Origin: Glebionis coronaria
Taxonomy: Eukaryota > Streptophyta > Magnoliopsida > Asterales > Asteraceae
DNA length: 64,000 nt
Direction: 5' to 3'
Assembly: GCA_025667525.1 (NCBI GenBank)
Contig: CM046882.1
Coordinates: 21,836,488 to 21,900,487, forward strand
Shown: positions 12,066 to 23,936 of the stretch, in pieces
How positions within the stretch are numbered: the first letter of the stretch is position 1
How the letters are laid out: each line of letters begins with the position of its first letter
The notes under the pieces: generated by a model
Seen by the model: only the letters and a program-made list of their open reading frames with translations
Told to the model about the DNA's origin: nothing
Database searches by the model: none
Translations under genes and position numbers: made by a program

Positions 12066-12911
12066 CTACTCCTGCCTAGATGGTCTACTAGATGAGGCTG
12101 GGGCTGATGGGGCTGATGAAGCTCCAGGGACTCTCCTGGTGTTCCACAAAGTCCGAACTGTCGCTTTGGCCTCCTTGAGCATGCAGAATGCTGTCAGTAG
12201 CTGAGTCCTAAGTCTGTCGATGGCCCCACGAAGACAGGCCATCTCTGTAGTAACTCCGTCATGACGGACGGTGGAGAGGTCGAAGAAAATGGACAAGGAC
12301 TGCTCCTGAGCAGATAGAGCAGCATGGGTCTGGTGCTGGAGACTCTCCATGGTCTGGATACGCTGGTGGAGATGATAGTTCTCCTCCCAAAGCCACCGCA
12401 ATGCCTCGTCAGTCTTGGCCTGGATGCCTCGGTCTGCCTGTGCCTCTCCCCTCATGGTATGAGCGAGGGAGTCGATGCGCTCATGGACGGAAGTGTAGCC
12501 TAGTTGACCAGCTGTCAACAGGCTGCGGAGGTCGGATATCTCCCGCTCCTGGCGTTCAGCCAGTGCGGCGATCTAGGCCTGGACAGAGTCGGCACGTCCC
12601 ACCCCTGAGCCTTCCCCGATCTCAAAAGTGGAGCCGGGTATGGACTCGGGAAAATGGCCCGATGGTAAAGATGTAGGTACAGAAGATGGTAGGTCTGGAG
12701 ACACCTGGTCCTCGTCCATAGAGGTGGAGACCAGTATGACTGATGCTGGAGCAGAAAAAGGGTCCTCAGGAAGTACAACTTCGATGGTCTGATCATCCTC
12801 CAGATCAGAGGCTGATAACCATCCGCACTGCACGGATCGTGTAGACGAACGGGTAGCTGGAGCAGGTGCTACTACTGGTAGAAAATTCGGAGGTGCAGTA
12901 GGCGAAGTCAT
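12066..12911 (-). pseudogene. Coiled-coil ORF upstream of gag in element D
   Basis: This is a 281-codon frame from ATG at 12911 to the stop at 12066, interrupted by one TAG at about 12573-12575 in a context suggesting a former CAG. The N-terminal third is rich in Pro, Ser and acidic residues. The rest (about 12560-12160) has the heptad-like pattern of a long alpha-helical coiled coil, with repeated Leu, Glu and Arg. The end is Ser/Ala/Pro-rich. It lies between PBS and gag on the same strand. I do not recognise an enzymatic domain. Similar pre-gag coiled-coil frames occur in some plant gypsy elements, but I cannot assign a family by sequence. Its role is unknown. Confidence 0.55.
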
Positions 12912-13289
12912 GATGCTCTAAAAATAATATTATTTTAAATTTCAAGTAAGTATATGATTACAAACAAAGAAAATTATAATTTTCAGCTACAAGTTTTATG
13001 AAGTACATCCCTTTTAAACAATCCTCGCAATGTTTTTAAGGTTATATATATATTAATACTTATATATATATAGTCATTTAACCAGTTTATTTATCAATCA
13101 GTATACTCTTAGTTCACATAGCACATAATACCCTACGATCTATATGCTTAACTAATACGGTCCCAAAAAAAATCCCAAAAGATTTTATAAAGTTATAGTC
13201 TAGTTTTAAATAAAAGAAAAATCACTTTATTTTTATTTTATTTTAAAATTTATCTGGATCTCTATAACTAATGCTCTGATACCATTCTC
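12912..13289 (-). other. Leader and primer-binding site of element D
   Basis: The PBS is at 13271-13284 on the minus strand (TGGTATCAGAGCAT), matching the 3' end of initiator tRNA-Met. It is five bases from the LTR end at 13290. The remaining leader is AT-rich and holds no recognisable feature. Confidence 0.75.
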
Positions 13290-15942
13290 TGTGACACCCC
13301 GGGTAGGGTCAAAATATGCGGAATTATCAACGGAGATGTCACAAGGGTGGATCGATAACACATAGTCCATAGAGCATAAGATAAGGAGTTATTCAAATCA
13401 GATTACATGTTTATTAAACAAATAAATAAAAATTGTCTTTAACATGTCATAAGTAGATTGTTCATTTTCCCCAAATGGAACGCTTGATGATTCCTATGAT
13501 GCAGATTACATAGATGCTTGAGTCCATGCACATATCTCGTTCTAACTTCATTTCCCTGATATAAACATGCTTAGAGGGTCAACATAAAGTTGGTGAATTT
13601 ACAGGTTTTAACATTAATTAGTTTGGACATACATTAATCATAGAAGTAACAATGCACAAAGCATTCTTACTAAAAAGTATACATTTTCTATTAATCGAAA
13701 CTGAAGCTTAACCTTCCATAGTCCTCAATAGATGAGGACGTAGTGTCTTACAAAAAGACCCCCAAACCCAGTTCCAACATGGTATACATCTGTTGTCCCG
13801 GCCAAGGCACAGTGAGCATGACTCACCCAGATTGGGATGGTCAATCCCTAATAGATCTATTTATAACATTTGGGCAATTTACAATAATTTAACAGTTTCT
13901 ATAATAGTCAATCATAGTCAAGTTTATACAATTCAATTATTCCCATTTAAAAATAGTTGCATGTTTTCTCCCCCGTAGAGGAAAAGTTTATCAGTAGTTA
14001 TATGGGGCTGTAAACTCACCTGGGAGTTGGCAATAGATGTATAACACGAATATCCAAAGAATGCTCACGCCAAAAGTTATGCCTAATCAAATAGTACAGT
14101 CTTAATAGATAGTACAAAGAACAAATGTGTATGCTTATACAGATTTTTAGTCAGTTCATTTATGCTACGACATTTATCTAAATAACCGTAGTTCAAGTAT
14201 TAACAATATCCATTTAAACTTATCTTTATAATTTTCATTTCTAAGTAAACATAAAATGTTCTACTTAATATATTAGTTCACGTTCACAGTTCATGTATTA
14301 TAATCATTCATTTAAACTTACTATTAAGTTTCGTAATTAAGTAAACATAAAAATGTTCTACTTAATATTAGTTTACGTTTGTAGTTCATGTATTATAATC
14401 ATCCATTTAAACTTACTATTAAGTTTCATAATTAAGTAAACATAAAAATGTTCTACTTAAATATTAGTTTATGTTCGTAGTTCATGTATTATAATCATCC
14501 ATTTAAACTTACTATTAAGTTTCATAATTAAGTAAACATACAAATGTTCTACTTAAATATTAGTTTACGTTCGTAGTTCATGTATTATAATCATCCATTT
14601 AAACTTATTATTAATTTTCATAACTAAGTAAACATTCAAATGTTCTACTTATATATTAGTTTACGTTCATAGTTCATGTATAATAATCATCCATTTAAAC
14701 TTACTATTAAGTTTTATATTTTAAGTAAACGTAAGGTGTTCGACTTATAATATTAGTATTCAACTTACTCAACGTTCATATAATTTTATTTCCTAAAAGT
14801 ATATGAGTTTATTTATTAGTAATACATATCCATATTGTTTATACAATTTATTTCATAAAGTAAAATATAAATATTTTATCTTGAAAAATAAAATATAATA
14901 TTTTATTTAACTTAAAAGTTCCCATAAATTATTTAACATTTATAAAATAATTTATAAATTACAAGTTTAAGAATTTATATTATAAATTCTTATAGTTTAG
15001 GCTTTGTTTAAGTTTTACTAAGTTTAAAATAGAATTAGGGTTAGGGCTTGTTAAAGTTTCGGAACATGGCAAAACTAGTCCCTCCATATTTTAAACAAAG
15101 TAAACTTTCGGATTGTTACACATTTGGTACCTAGGGCTTGTTAAAGTTTCGGCTTATGACAGATTTTGTCCCCCTAGTTAAATTTAGGTTTTATAACTTT
15201 CATAAAATGACCAAAACAGCCCCTAGGTCTTCTTTAAGTTTCGGATTATTACCAAAATGGTCCCTAGGGTTTTAAAATGACAAAATAACTTTTAGAAACT
15301 TCCCAAAATGGTCCCTAGGGTTTAATATGCCACGGATGGTATTTATTAAACCCTAGCCTTTTGGATAGTTACATTTTTAGTCCTTGTGTTTACTAATTTA
15401 TCAAAAAAAGTTTCATAAGTCACGGTTTTAGTCCTTAAGTTTCATAAATTTTCATTTTACTCCAAAAGTTTTTATAAGTTACATTTTATTATAAAAACTT
15501 TTATTTAACATTCAAAACATTATATGGGCTCATTAAATGGGCTAAACATCTAATGGGCCATTTAGTGGGCCTAAATATATTTTTAAGTTTACTAACTTGT
15601 TAAATAGGCCTTTAACACATTTATTAGGTTTAAATACATTTTAAGTCCATAATCATTTTAAATGGGTTCAAGTATAAACTTAAGTCCATTAGGTTACTAA
15701 GATTTATTAAATAGGATTATTAGGTCCATTAAGTCTTGGACTAATGTTGCATGGGCTTAATTAGTCCATTAACCCTACTTTTCATTTTATGTAAGTATTA
15801 GTCTAAGATTTTCTTATAAGCTTATTATTAACTTTTCCATATTTAGTTTTAAATCTTAACAAAAGAATAAAACTTATAGTTTATTTTATGTGATGTACCA
15901 AGTAATATCTAGATGTGTTACAAGGTTGCATGCAAGTCATAA
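13290..15942 (-). repeat. D LTR, segment 1 (3' part of the LTR)
   Basis: This is bounded by GGGGTGTCACA (minus strand) at 13290 and by the E insertion at 15942/15943. It contains a tandem array of about 96-base units from about 14205 to 14760. Below 15500 it has many short runs of the form TAGTCC/GGTCCCTAGGG. No gene is supported; the frame at 13793-13978 is chance. Confidence 0.65.
14205..14760. repeat. Tandem repeat of about 96 bp, about 5.5 copies
   Basis: The phrase CATTTAAACTTA recurs at about 14211, 14309, 14404, 14500, 14595 and 14691. Each unit also carries TTCTACTTA, TTAGTTTACGTTCGTAG and TTCATGTATTATAATCATC. The units are clearly diverged, so the array is not freshly expanded. Confidence 0.85.
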
Positions 15943-18900
15943 TGTAAAACCCGCATGCTTTTACCATGAATAGTGCCCTTAAGATCGTACGTTCTAGATT
16001 AAAACTTACCTCATGTAGTATTGATCACATTCATGTGCTAATAATCAAGCAAGTGCATACGTGTATGTCATGACATGTATCGATTACGTACGAACCCATG
16101 ATAAACAGTTAATGATATATCACGTGAACATAATTAAATCATGAACACCATTTAAAATACTAACTAAAATAATTACGTAAATACTTATAATATATTTACG
16201 AGCGTTAAGTTTACGATAAACGACACGTTAAAAGAAACAGAAACACGTTAAACACGAGCACGTTTAACCACGAACGAACACGAAACATCGGGACACGAGA
16301 AAGGTACGGGTACCCCATGTGGGGCCCCCATACCCACGGCACACATGCATGAAATGGGCTTAGCCCATGGACTTTACAAGTTAAGGGGGGTAAAAGTAAA
16401 AACATGTTTTCATTTTCATTTTACAAGAAATAAACTAAAAACCCTAAAAAGAGTTTTCTCCTCTCCTTTTTGCCTCCTTTGTGCCGCCACCTATACACCA
16501 CCATAAGGGGGTGTTTGATTGATTTTGATCTTAAAAACAAGTGTTAGAATACGTGTTTGTTCATCCTTTTTCCAAGCTACATAGTGGTATACCTTTCTAA
16601 CCCTTCTTTTTAATTCTTTTGATCTTTGATTTTTTTCATGAACATGTTATTATTTTTCTTATGAAAACAAGATAATTAATCATTGATCTAACATGTTTTG
16701 GTATTAAATAAAATCAAGGAATGATTTAAAGGGGTGTTTGTTTCTAGCCGCCTAGCAAAACAAACCCGAGGGGGGTTTGGTTTGCTATTGCCGCCACCAC
16801 CAAGACCACAATTGGTCTTGGTTGGCTCATGTGGGACCCACGGCAGCAAGGGGACATGTGTGCCCCGGGTTTGGCCCGGGGTACGGTGTCGAATTCATAC
16901 CCGATTCATGGTTCGTTGGTTAAAATCATGATCTATGTTACATGTAATTTTTATGAATCATGAACTTAGGATATAATTAATTAATAACATGAAATATTAA
17001 TTAAATCATGACTTAGGTTATTTTAATTATTAGTTTATCATGACATTAATTTAACCTAAGTATTTTATGTTATAAGTTATAATTAATTAATTATTAAAAC
17101 ATGCCTATAATTAATTAATTTAGACATGACTTAGGTTATATTATTATTAATAATAATACACATTTTAACCTAAGTATTTTCATTTCATTTTAATTAATAC
17201 ATGTTACACTTTAATTAAAATGCTTAACCTATAGTTTAATTAAAATACATGAAATAATAATTAAACTATACACTATATCATATGACTTAAGAATAAGCTT
17301 ATAACACTTAGACTTATATGTTAGCTTATGAAATCAGCTTAATTCTAATTATGGAAACTTCTATTTATAGAAACTTAATTAAATAAGGCAACTAATCTAA
17401 TTATGGAAACCTTCTATATATGGAAATCAATCTATTTCAGGCAGCTAATCTAATTATGGAAACCTTCTATATATGGAAACTTATTTAATTAAGGCAGCTG
17501 ATCTATTTTTGGAAACTTTCTATTTTTAGAAACTAATCTATTTTAGGCAGTAAATTCTATTTTTTTGGAAACTTTCTATTTTTGGAAACTTTCTATTTTT
17601 GGAAACTTTCTATTTTTGGAAACTTTCTATTTTTGGAAACTTTCTATTTTTGGCAACTTTCTATTTTTGGAAACTTTCTATTTTTGGAAACTTTCTATTT
17701 TTGGAAACCTGCTATTTTTGGAAAGTTACTTATTATTACACAGTAAGTATAATAATACATGAAACAACAGTAATACTTAATCAGATTAATCAGAATACAA
17801 GATAAACACAGTTTAAGGCTTTAAACAGTGAACCATGACCTAAAACATACCAAATCAGCTATAACAAGACACAGAACCCAGTACGTAATCAGTGAATCGA
17901 TACTTATACACGTGTGTATTCATGTAGCATTAGTGATCCAGAAGTAGGAGTCTTTCTTCCGTTCATTTCACTGGACTTGAGGTACGGATTCCCGTCCTTT
18001 CAGTATGGACATTCCTTCCTTATTAGGATTTCCCCGTATGCAGCCAACTGTTTTCCCCAGCATTTGTTTTATTGTTTTGAACTGCTTATGTTAATTTAGC
18101 ATAAACTATAGCCATATACAAGCATGACCAGTTTCACCTAGTTATGGAGGTACCATAACCATAGCATTGGAGGCACCGATGTTATGACTTCCCCACGGCG
18201 GAGTGATTGCTCGTGGCGTCCCTTTTCAGTTTGGCCATATTATTATATCAGTCGGGGTGTATGGGTGCATCCTAGTTACATGTTTTATTCAGTTTATCAT
18301 GGTGAATGTGGTGTGTGCCTTGCACCCTTCACAAGGAGCTGATCCCTCCTACCCAAATCAGTATATTGATTAGAGGCATCCCCTCTAATCAGCATGATGA
18401 GGTCACCCCTCCAAGTATTCATGCACGTGACCTTTTCATGACCTATATGGGCTATGGTATATATATGTTAAAACAGTTTTCACAGGTTAAACATAAGGCT
18501 TTTCAAACTATAAAACCAGTTTTCATGTTACTTAACCAGTTTACTCAGTACTTAGTCTTCCGCTGTTATATGTTACATGCTTATCCTATATCATGCTTTA
18601 TTGTACATCCGTGCACTGAGCATCTTGCTCAGCCGTTTTCCTTTTCATGTTCCCAAAACGGCAGGTACTCAGGGACGCTCGTAGATCTGAAACGTAGGTG
18701 CATATGGACTGGAAGCTTTACTGTCTTTCTTTACTTTATGCATTTCCTTTACTTTGATACAGTTGCTTTGGACATTGTTTCGTCCTTCCTTTTACAGTAT
18801 TTATGTTTGTGTGTGATGAGCTTTACATTGGGATACCGATGTTTGATTCCGGTATTTCCTTTTATGGTTGAATAATGCTTAGACATTTATCCTTGTATGC

Positions 18901-18955
18901 TTTGATGACACGCCATGATATGCGTAATATTCCATTTCCAAAATGGGGTGTTACA
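15943..18955 (+). repeat. 5' LTR of element E
   Basis: It is 3013 bases, TG...CA. It contains two strong perfect hairpins (16801-16820, 8-bp stem; 16863-16881, 7-bp GC stem), an AATTAATTA-rich block (16960-17330) and a 17-base tandem repeat (17560-17720). The 189-codon frame at 18306-18875 is present in both LTRs but has no recognisable domain, so it is not called as a gene. Confidence 0.93.
17555..17725. repeat. 17-bp minisatellite in E 5' LTR
   Basis: The unit GGAAACTTTCTATTTTT is repeated about nine times almost perfectly, with looser copies upstream from about 17350. The 3' LTR has the same block at 25550-25717. The repetitive METFYFWKLSIFGN frames are a by-product of it. Confidence 0.9.
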
Positions 18956-18959
18956 ATTA

Positions 18960-18973
18960 TGGTATCAGAGCCC
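18960..18973 (+). other. Primer-binding site of element E (tRNA-Met type)
   Basis: TGGTATCAGAGCCC begins four bases after the LTR end and matches the 3' end of initiator tRNA-Met. An untranslated leader of about 0.4 kb (18974-19382) follows. No gene is supported there. Confidence 0.9.
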
Positions 18974-19382
18974 AAGGCTTCGACCTGTAGGCTCTCAAAT
19001 ATGACCTGTGATTAGTGGGTAGTCACTACGGTCTTCCTAGAACTGACAGTTGTTTTCATGCATTCATCATTTTTTTAAGCATACATATACATGTCATTGT
19101 TACAGGGTTTTTGACTAAGTAATGGTTGGTACAGGACTGGCCCTATTTAGTCGCATGTGTTTTATCGAAACTTTTAGATTTGGGACCGACCCATAGGCGT
19201 CCCCTCGATATGTCTTTTATTTTGAGTGAACCGAGCATCAAAAGTTTTCATAAAACTGCATCATGCATTCATACAAAGATTTTCTTGCATAAAATTTTTC
19301 TCGTGAAATTTTGGCATAAAATTTTTCTTTTATATATTTTATGTTTGAACTGTTAATCATATGTTTTATGTTATACTGTCAG

Positions 19383-22300
19383 ATGGCAAACACAGACAAA
19401 CTCTGGGAGTTATTTGAAAACATGGAGGCAGAAAGGCAAGACGCCGTTCTTCATGACGACGAATATCCTCCCCCACCTATCATTTTTCCCATGGAAGGAA
19501 GTAATCGACTCATGAGGGAATACTACGCCATGAGACAGAGACCCGACGAGAATTGTGGTCAGTTCATGCAGAGGTTCCTTGGGTACACAGCTGTCCTAAG
19601 GGCATCCGCAGGCACCACTGAAGAACAAGCACTACATTTTCGTTGGGGCCTTAACCCAAGGATTGCTAATAATTTATCAGATACCCCGTTGGATACTGTG
19701 GCACAAGTTGCATACGCAGCAAGAAAGCTCGAGATGTTGCAGGAACGTGATGAGTTCGGGGAAGCAGAAAGACCCGACAAGAGGTAAAACATTTCGTGTT
19801 CTAGCGTTAACCAGACCGCATCCTATCGTTATATGTTCTATAATCATCTATTAAACTGTATCTTCCAGGCAGAAAACTGGGGACCGGTCTCAGCCGGCTA
19901 CTCAGCAGCAGCCCAATCAGCCCAAAGGAAACGGTCACTCTAACGACCGTTCTGTTGTGGAAAGGCGCAGCGGTAATGACAATTACCGTAACAATGCGGG
20001 ACAGTCCAACAACAGCAGGTCCTACTATTTACGCATCTTCTTATGATTTCATGTTATATCTCTCATGCTGACACTATGTTAATCTCTACCAGGAACCACG
20101 GTAACGGAAGGGACCAGAACCACAGGGGTTCTCAGCCCAACCGTTCAGCTAACACTGGTAAGCATCTTTCGACGTTTACGTCTTATACTCGTGCATATAC
20201 CTTATTCTTAACACGTTCTGTCATCAGCAGGCCCTCAGCAAGCAAGGACTCCTGCTGGAGGATTCACTCATCCTCTTTGCAGCACCTGCCATCGCAGACA
20301 CCCTGGCCCATGTCGTCGTGACTCCGACGCGTGCTACAAGTGCGGCCTCCCTGGCCATCGTATGAGAGATTGCCGTAAGGGTGAAATGGAGGGTACTTCG
20401 GGTCATGCTGATACTAAACCGCCTCCTACCACTGGGCGTGTCTACACGACATCGCGCGATCAGGCAAACAAATCTACAGGTACCATTACTGAAATTTTGT
20501 ATATGTACGGCCAGGCTGCATGTGTTCTTTTCGACACGGGTGCCACTCATTCAGTTGTTTCCACTACTTATGCTAAGAACATCAGGACACTTCCCTCGCC
20601 ACTAGAAAATAAGCTTACCATTTCCACGCCTCTGAGGGACTCGGTATTAATAACTCATGTATACAAGAGTCTTCCTTTAGAGTTTGATGATAAAGTTCGT
20701 GCAGTAGATGTACTTCCTCTAGACATGATTGAGTTCGATATGATTCTCGGCATGGATTGGCTATCCAAGCACCATGCTACCATAGACTGCCACTCTTATC
20801 GAGTGATCTTCGGCGACATTAATGCACCAGAGTACATCCATAACGGGTTCATACCCGGACGGTCCGTACAAGTCATATCTACCTTGCAAGCACGTGCATT
20901 ACTGTCACATGGCTACGAAGGTTATCTCGCTACGGTTCATGACATGGATGCTGAATCCCCATCGATTCAGGATCAACCAGTAGTTTCAGAATTTCAAGAC
21001 GTCTTCCCAGATGAACTTCCAGGTATACCACCTGCAAGAGAAGTGGAGTTCAACATCGACCTTGTTCCAGGAGCTGAGCCAATCTCTAAGGCTCCGTATC
21101 GTATGGCTCCCATAGAGCTAAAAGAACTGAAGGACCAATTGCAGGAACTTCTTGAACGAGGGTTCATTAGACCGAGCGCATCTCCATGGGGCGCACCGGT
21201 CTTGTTCGTTAAGAAGAAGGACGGCATCATGCGACTTTGCATTGACTACCGTGAACTTAATAAGATTACCATCCGCAACAGATATCCACTGCCACGTATA
21301 GACGATCTGTTTGACCAACTTCAAGGAGCCAAACACTTCTCAAAGATCGATCTAAGGTCAGGCTACCATCAGCTAAGGGTTAAAGAGCAGGATATTGCCA
21401 AGACTGCTTTTCGTACCCGCTATGGCCATTATGAGTTTGTAGTCATGCCATTCGGCCTGACTAACGCTCCAGCAGTATTCATGGATCTGATGAACAGAAT
21501 CTTCCATGAATTCCTTGATAAATTTGTCATTGTATTCATCGATGACATCTTAATATTCTCAAAGTCAACGGAGGAACACGAAGATCATCTCCGTACTGTA
21601 CTACAGATTCTTCGTCAGAAGCAGCTGTATGCGAAATTCTCCAAGAGTGAGTTCTGGTTAAACAAGGTGGCGTTCTTAGGTCACATTGTATCAGCAGAAG
21701 GGATCACTATGGACCCAGCGAAGGTTGAGGCTATCACTAAATGGCCAAGACCAACATCAGCGACAGAAGTCCGCAGTTTCTTAGGCTTAGCTGGATATTA
21801 TCGAAGATTCGTGGAGAACTTTTCTCGGCTGGCATTGCCTCTCACCAAACTGATGCGAAAAGGAGAGAAATTCGTCTGGACGGAAGATCGAGAGAAGAGC
21901 TTCGAAGACCTAAAGCAGAAGTTAGTATCTGCACCTATTCTTACTCTCCCATCTGGTACAGGTGGATTTCAGATCTATAGCGATGCATCGGGGAAGGGAC
22001 TGGGCTGTGTTCTCATGAAACATGGGAAAGTGATCGCGTATGCTTCACGGCAGCTTAAGCCCTATGAAGAAAACTACCCTACGCATGACCTGGAACTTGC
22101 TGCAGTGGTGTTCGCATTGAAGATATGGAGGCATTACTTATACGGAGAATCATGCGACATTTTCACGGATCACAAGAGCTTGAAGTATATCTTCACACAG
22201 CGAGAATTGAACATGAGACAAAGGAGATGGTTGGAACTGTTGAAGGATTATGATATTAACCTACAGTATCATCCCGGGAAAGCTAATGTAGTAGCAGATG

Positions 22301-23859
22301 CACTCAGCAGAAAGTCTGGAATGATAAACGGCATAGAGATCAAGGAACAAAACATAAGGGACTTGGAGCGGCTTGACATTGAAATCATGGTACGTGGGCA
22401 GCACGGATACTGGGCGAATCTTACAGTAGAACCTGAGTTACTGACTAGGATCAAGGAAGCGCAGAAGGATGATGGAGAGATTTGGGCGATAATTCAGAAT
22501 TTGGAGAAGCAGACAGAATTCAGAATGGACGCAGACGGTATCGTTTGGCAGGGCACGAGACTTTGTGTTCCTGATAATCAAGAACTCCGGGAAGCATTGT
22601 TATCTGAAGCTCACAGCTCCCCATTTTCTATACATCCTGGGTCGACAAAAATGTACCATGACATCAGACAGCACTTTTGGTGGAGTGGTATGAAACAGGA
22701 TGTAGCCACGTATGTCTCCAAATGTCTTACCTGTCAGCAGGTTAAGATTGAACATCAGCGATCTGGCGGTCTCCTTCAACCGTTGGATATTCCAGAGTGG
22801 AAGTGGGACAAAATCACCATGGATTTTGTTACCGGTCTTCCGCCTACCAAGAGAAAGCACGATGCTATTTGGGTCATTGTTGATCGACTCACCAAATCAG
22901 CTCATTTCTTACCGATACGCAAGGAAGATCCGGTAAGTAAACTCGCAGATACGTACAGAAGGGAGATCATGAGACTCCACGACACTCCCTCCAGCATCGT
23001 CTCAGACAGAGATCCTCGTTTCACGTCGCGATTCTGGAAAGGTCTGCAAAAAGCTTGGGGTACACAACTTAAGCTGAGCACAGCCTTTCATCCTCAAACG
23101 GACGGACAATCGGAGCGAACAATTCAGACATTGGAAGATATGTTAAGGTCGTGTGCGTTGGAATGGACAGGTGATTGGGACGATTACATCTGTTTAGTCG
23201 AGTTTGCATACAACAACAGCTGGCACGCAAGTATCAAATGTGCTCCTTTCGAAATGTTGTATGGCAGAAAGTGTCGCGCTCCAACTTGCTGGGATCAAGT
23301 GGGAGAGCGAACACTCGAAGGACCAGAGATTATAGAAATGACCAATGAGAAGATTGAGGTAGCTAAACAGAAACTGCAAGAAGCACGATCACGTCAGAAG
23401 TGTTACGCCGATAAGCATCGTAGGGACATACATTTTAATGTGGGAGATCACGTCTTCCTCAAGGTTTCGCCGGCACGTGGTGTTAAACGCTTCGGGATCA
23501 AAGGAAAACTCAGTCCTCGGTTCATCGGACCATTTGATATCGTTGAACGAATCGGCGAAGTATCTTACCGATTGGCGTTACCTCCTCAGCTTTCGCACGT
23601 GCATAACGTGTTCCATGTGTCCTTACTCAGAGGGTACAATTATCATCCCCTTCACATGGTTCAGTATCCACTGGAACAGATACGTGAAGATCTCACGTTT
23701 ATAGAAGAACCCGAACGAGTACTCGACAGACAAGAACGAGTCATGAGAAGGAAGACGATTCCTTTCGTGAAAATCCTTTGGAGGGACCATACCGAGCGGG
23801 AAGCCACTTGGGAAACAGAGGAGTCTATCCGGGCTTCTTACCCTCACTTCATATTTTGA
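19383..23859 (+). CDS. Gag-pol polyprotein of element E, four coding exons, three small introns
   Basis: Coding exons are 19383-19783, 19869-20018, 20093-20157 and 20231-23859. They sum to 4245 bases, exactly 1415 codons with the stop. Approximate residue positions: short gag 1-134; Gln/Asn/Arg-rich linker 135-220; two knuckles, CX2CX3HX3C near 221 and CX2CX4HX4C near 240-253; protease FDTGATHS near 307; reverse transcriptase with [10 protein letters not shown] near 642; RNase H starting at YSDASG near 788; integrase with HHCC zinc domain near 1006-1042 and a DDE core with SDRDPRF and QSERT; chromodomain-like tail near 1360-1413. All catalytic motifs I can check are present. Gag is short: the N-terminal capsid part seen in element D is missing or reduced. 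The start is the first Met of the gag homology. The exon structure is deduced from sequence only. Confidence 0.85.
19784..19868 (+). other. Intron 1 in gag of element E
   Basis: It is 85 bases, from AG|GTAAAA to TTCCAG|G. The unspliced frame stops at once (TAA at 19785). It is AT-rich with a pyrimidine tract before the acceptor. Splicing restores an Arg codon across the junction and opens the next exon. Confidence 0.75.
20019..20092 (+). other. Intron 2 in gag of element E
   Basis: It is 74 bases, from CAG|GTCCTA (weak donor) to CTACCAG|G. A good branch-point sequence, GCTGAC, lies about 20-30 bases before the acceptor. The length is not a multiple of three, and the retained frame meets TGA. 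Splicing joins two Asn/Arg/Gly-rich exons in frame. Confidence 0.7.
20158..20230 (+). other. Intron 3 in gag of element E, NAGNAG acceptor
   Basis: It is 73 bases, from CTG|GTAAGC (near-consensus donor) to CAGCAG|GC. A CTTAAC branch-point-like sequence lies upstream. The tandem CAGCAG acceptor allows two in-frame products differing by one residue. Splicing brings gag into frame with the zinc knuckles and pol. Confidence 0.75.
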
Positions 23860-23920
23860 GTTCGGGTATGTCACTTCTTTTCAGCTTACTTTATCTATAA
23901 TTCGGGGACGAATTATTCTT

Positions 23921-23936
23921 TTTAGGGGGGAAGAAT
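23921..23936 (+). other. Polypurine tract of element E
   Basis: TTTAGGGGGGAAGAAT lies directly before the 3' LTR, the expected plus-strand priming site. Bases 23860-23920 are untranslated. Confidence 0.85.

Noticed and set aside
14205..14760. CRISPR array
   Set aside because: Units are contiguous diverged tandem copies without unique spacers, in plant retrotransposon DNA.
15922..15942. LTR of D ending at GTGTTACA 15922
   Set aside because: It looks like an LTR end, but a better end with an E-like terminus exists at 42263, and LTR-type sequence continues between E and A and beyond A.
17565..17805. Repetitive METFYFWKLSIFGN frames
   Set aside because: They are a direct product of the 17-bp minisatellite.
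18306..18875. 189-codon frame in the E LTR, repeated at 26299-26868
   Set aside because: It lies inside both LTRs, differs only by an LTR substitution, has no recognisable domain and no coding-like start context. It is probably an accident of GC-richer LTR sequence.
19784..20230. Ordinary frameshift decay of E gag
   Set aside because: All three breaks coincide with GT-AG pairs that restore frame exactly, while pol is intact and the LTRs are almost identical.
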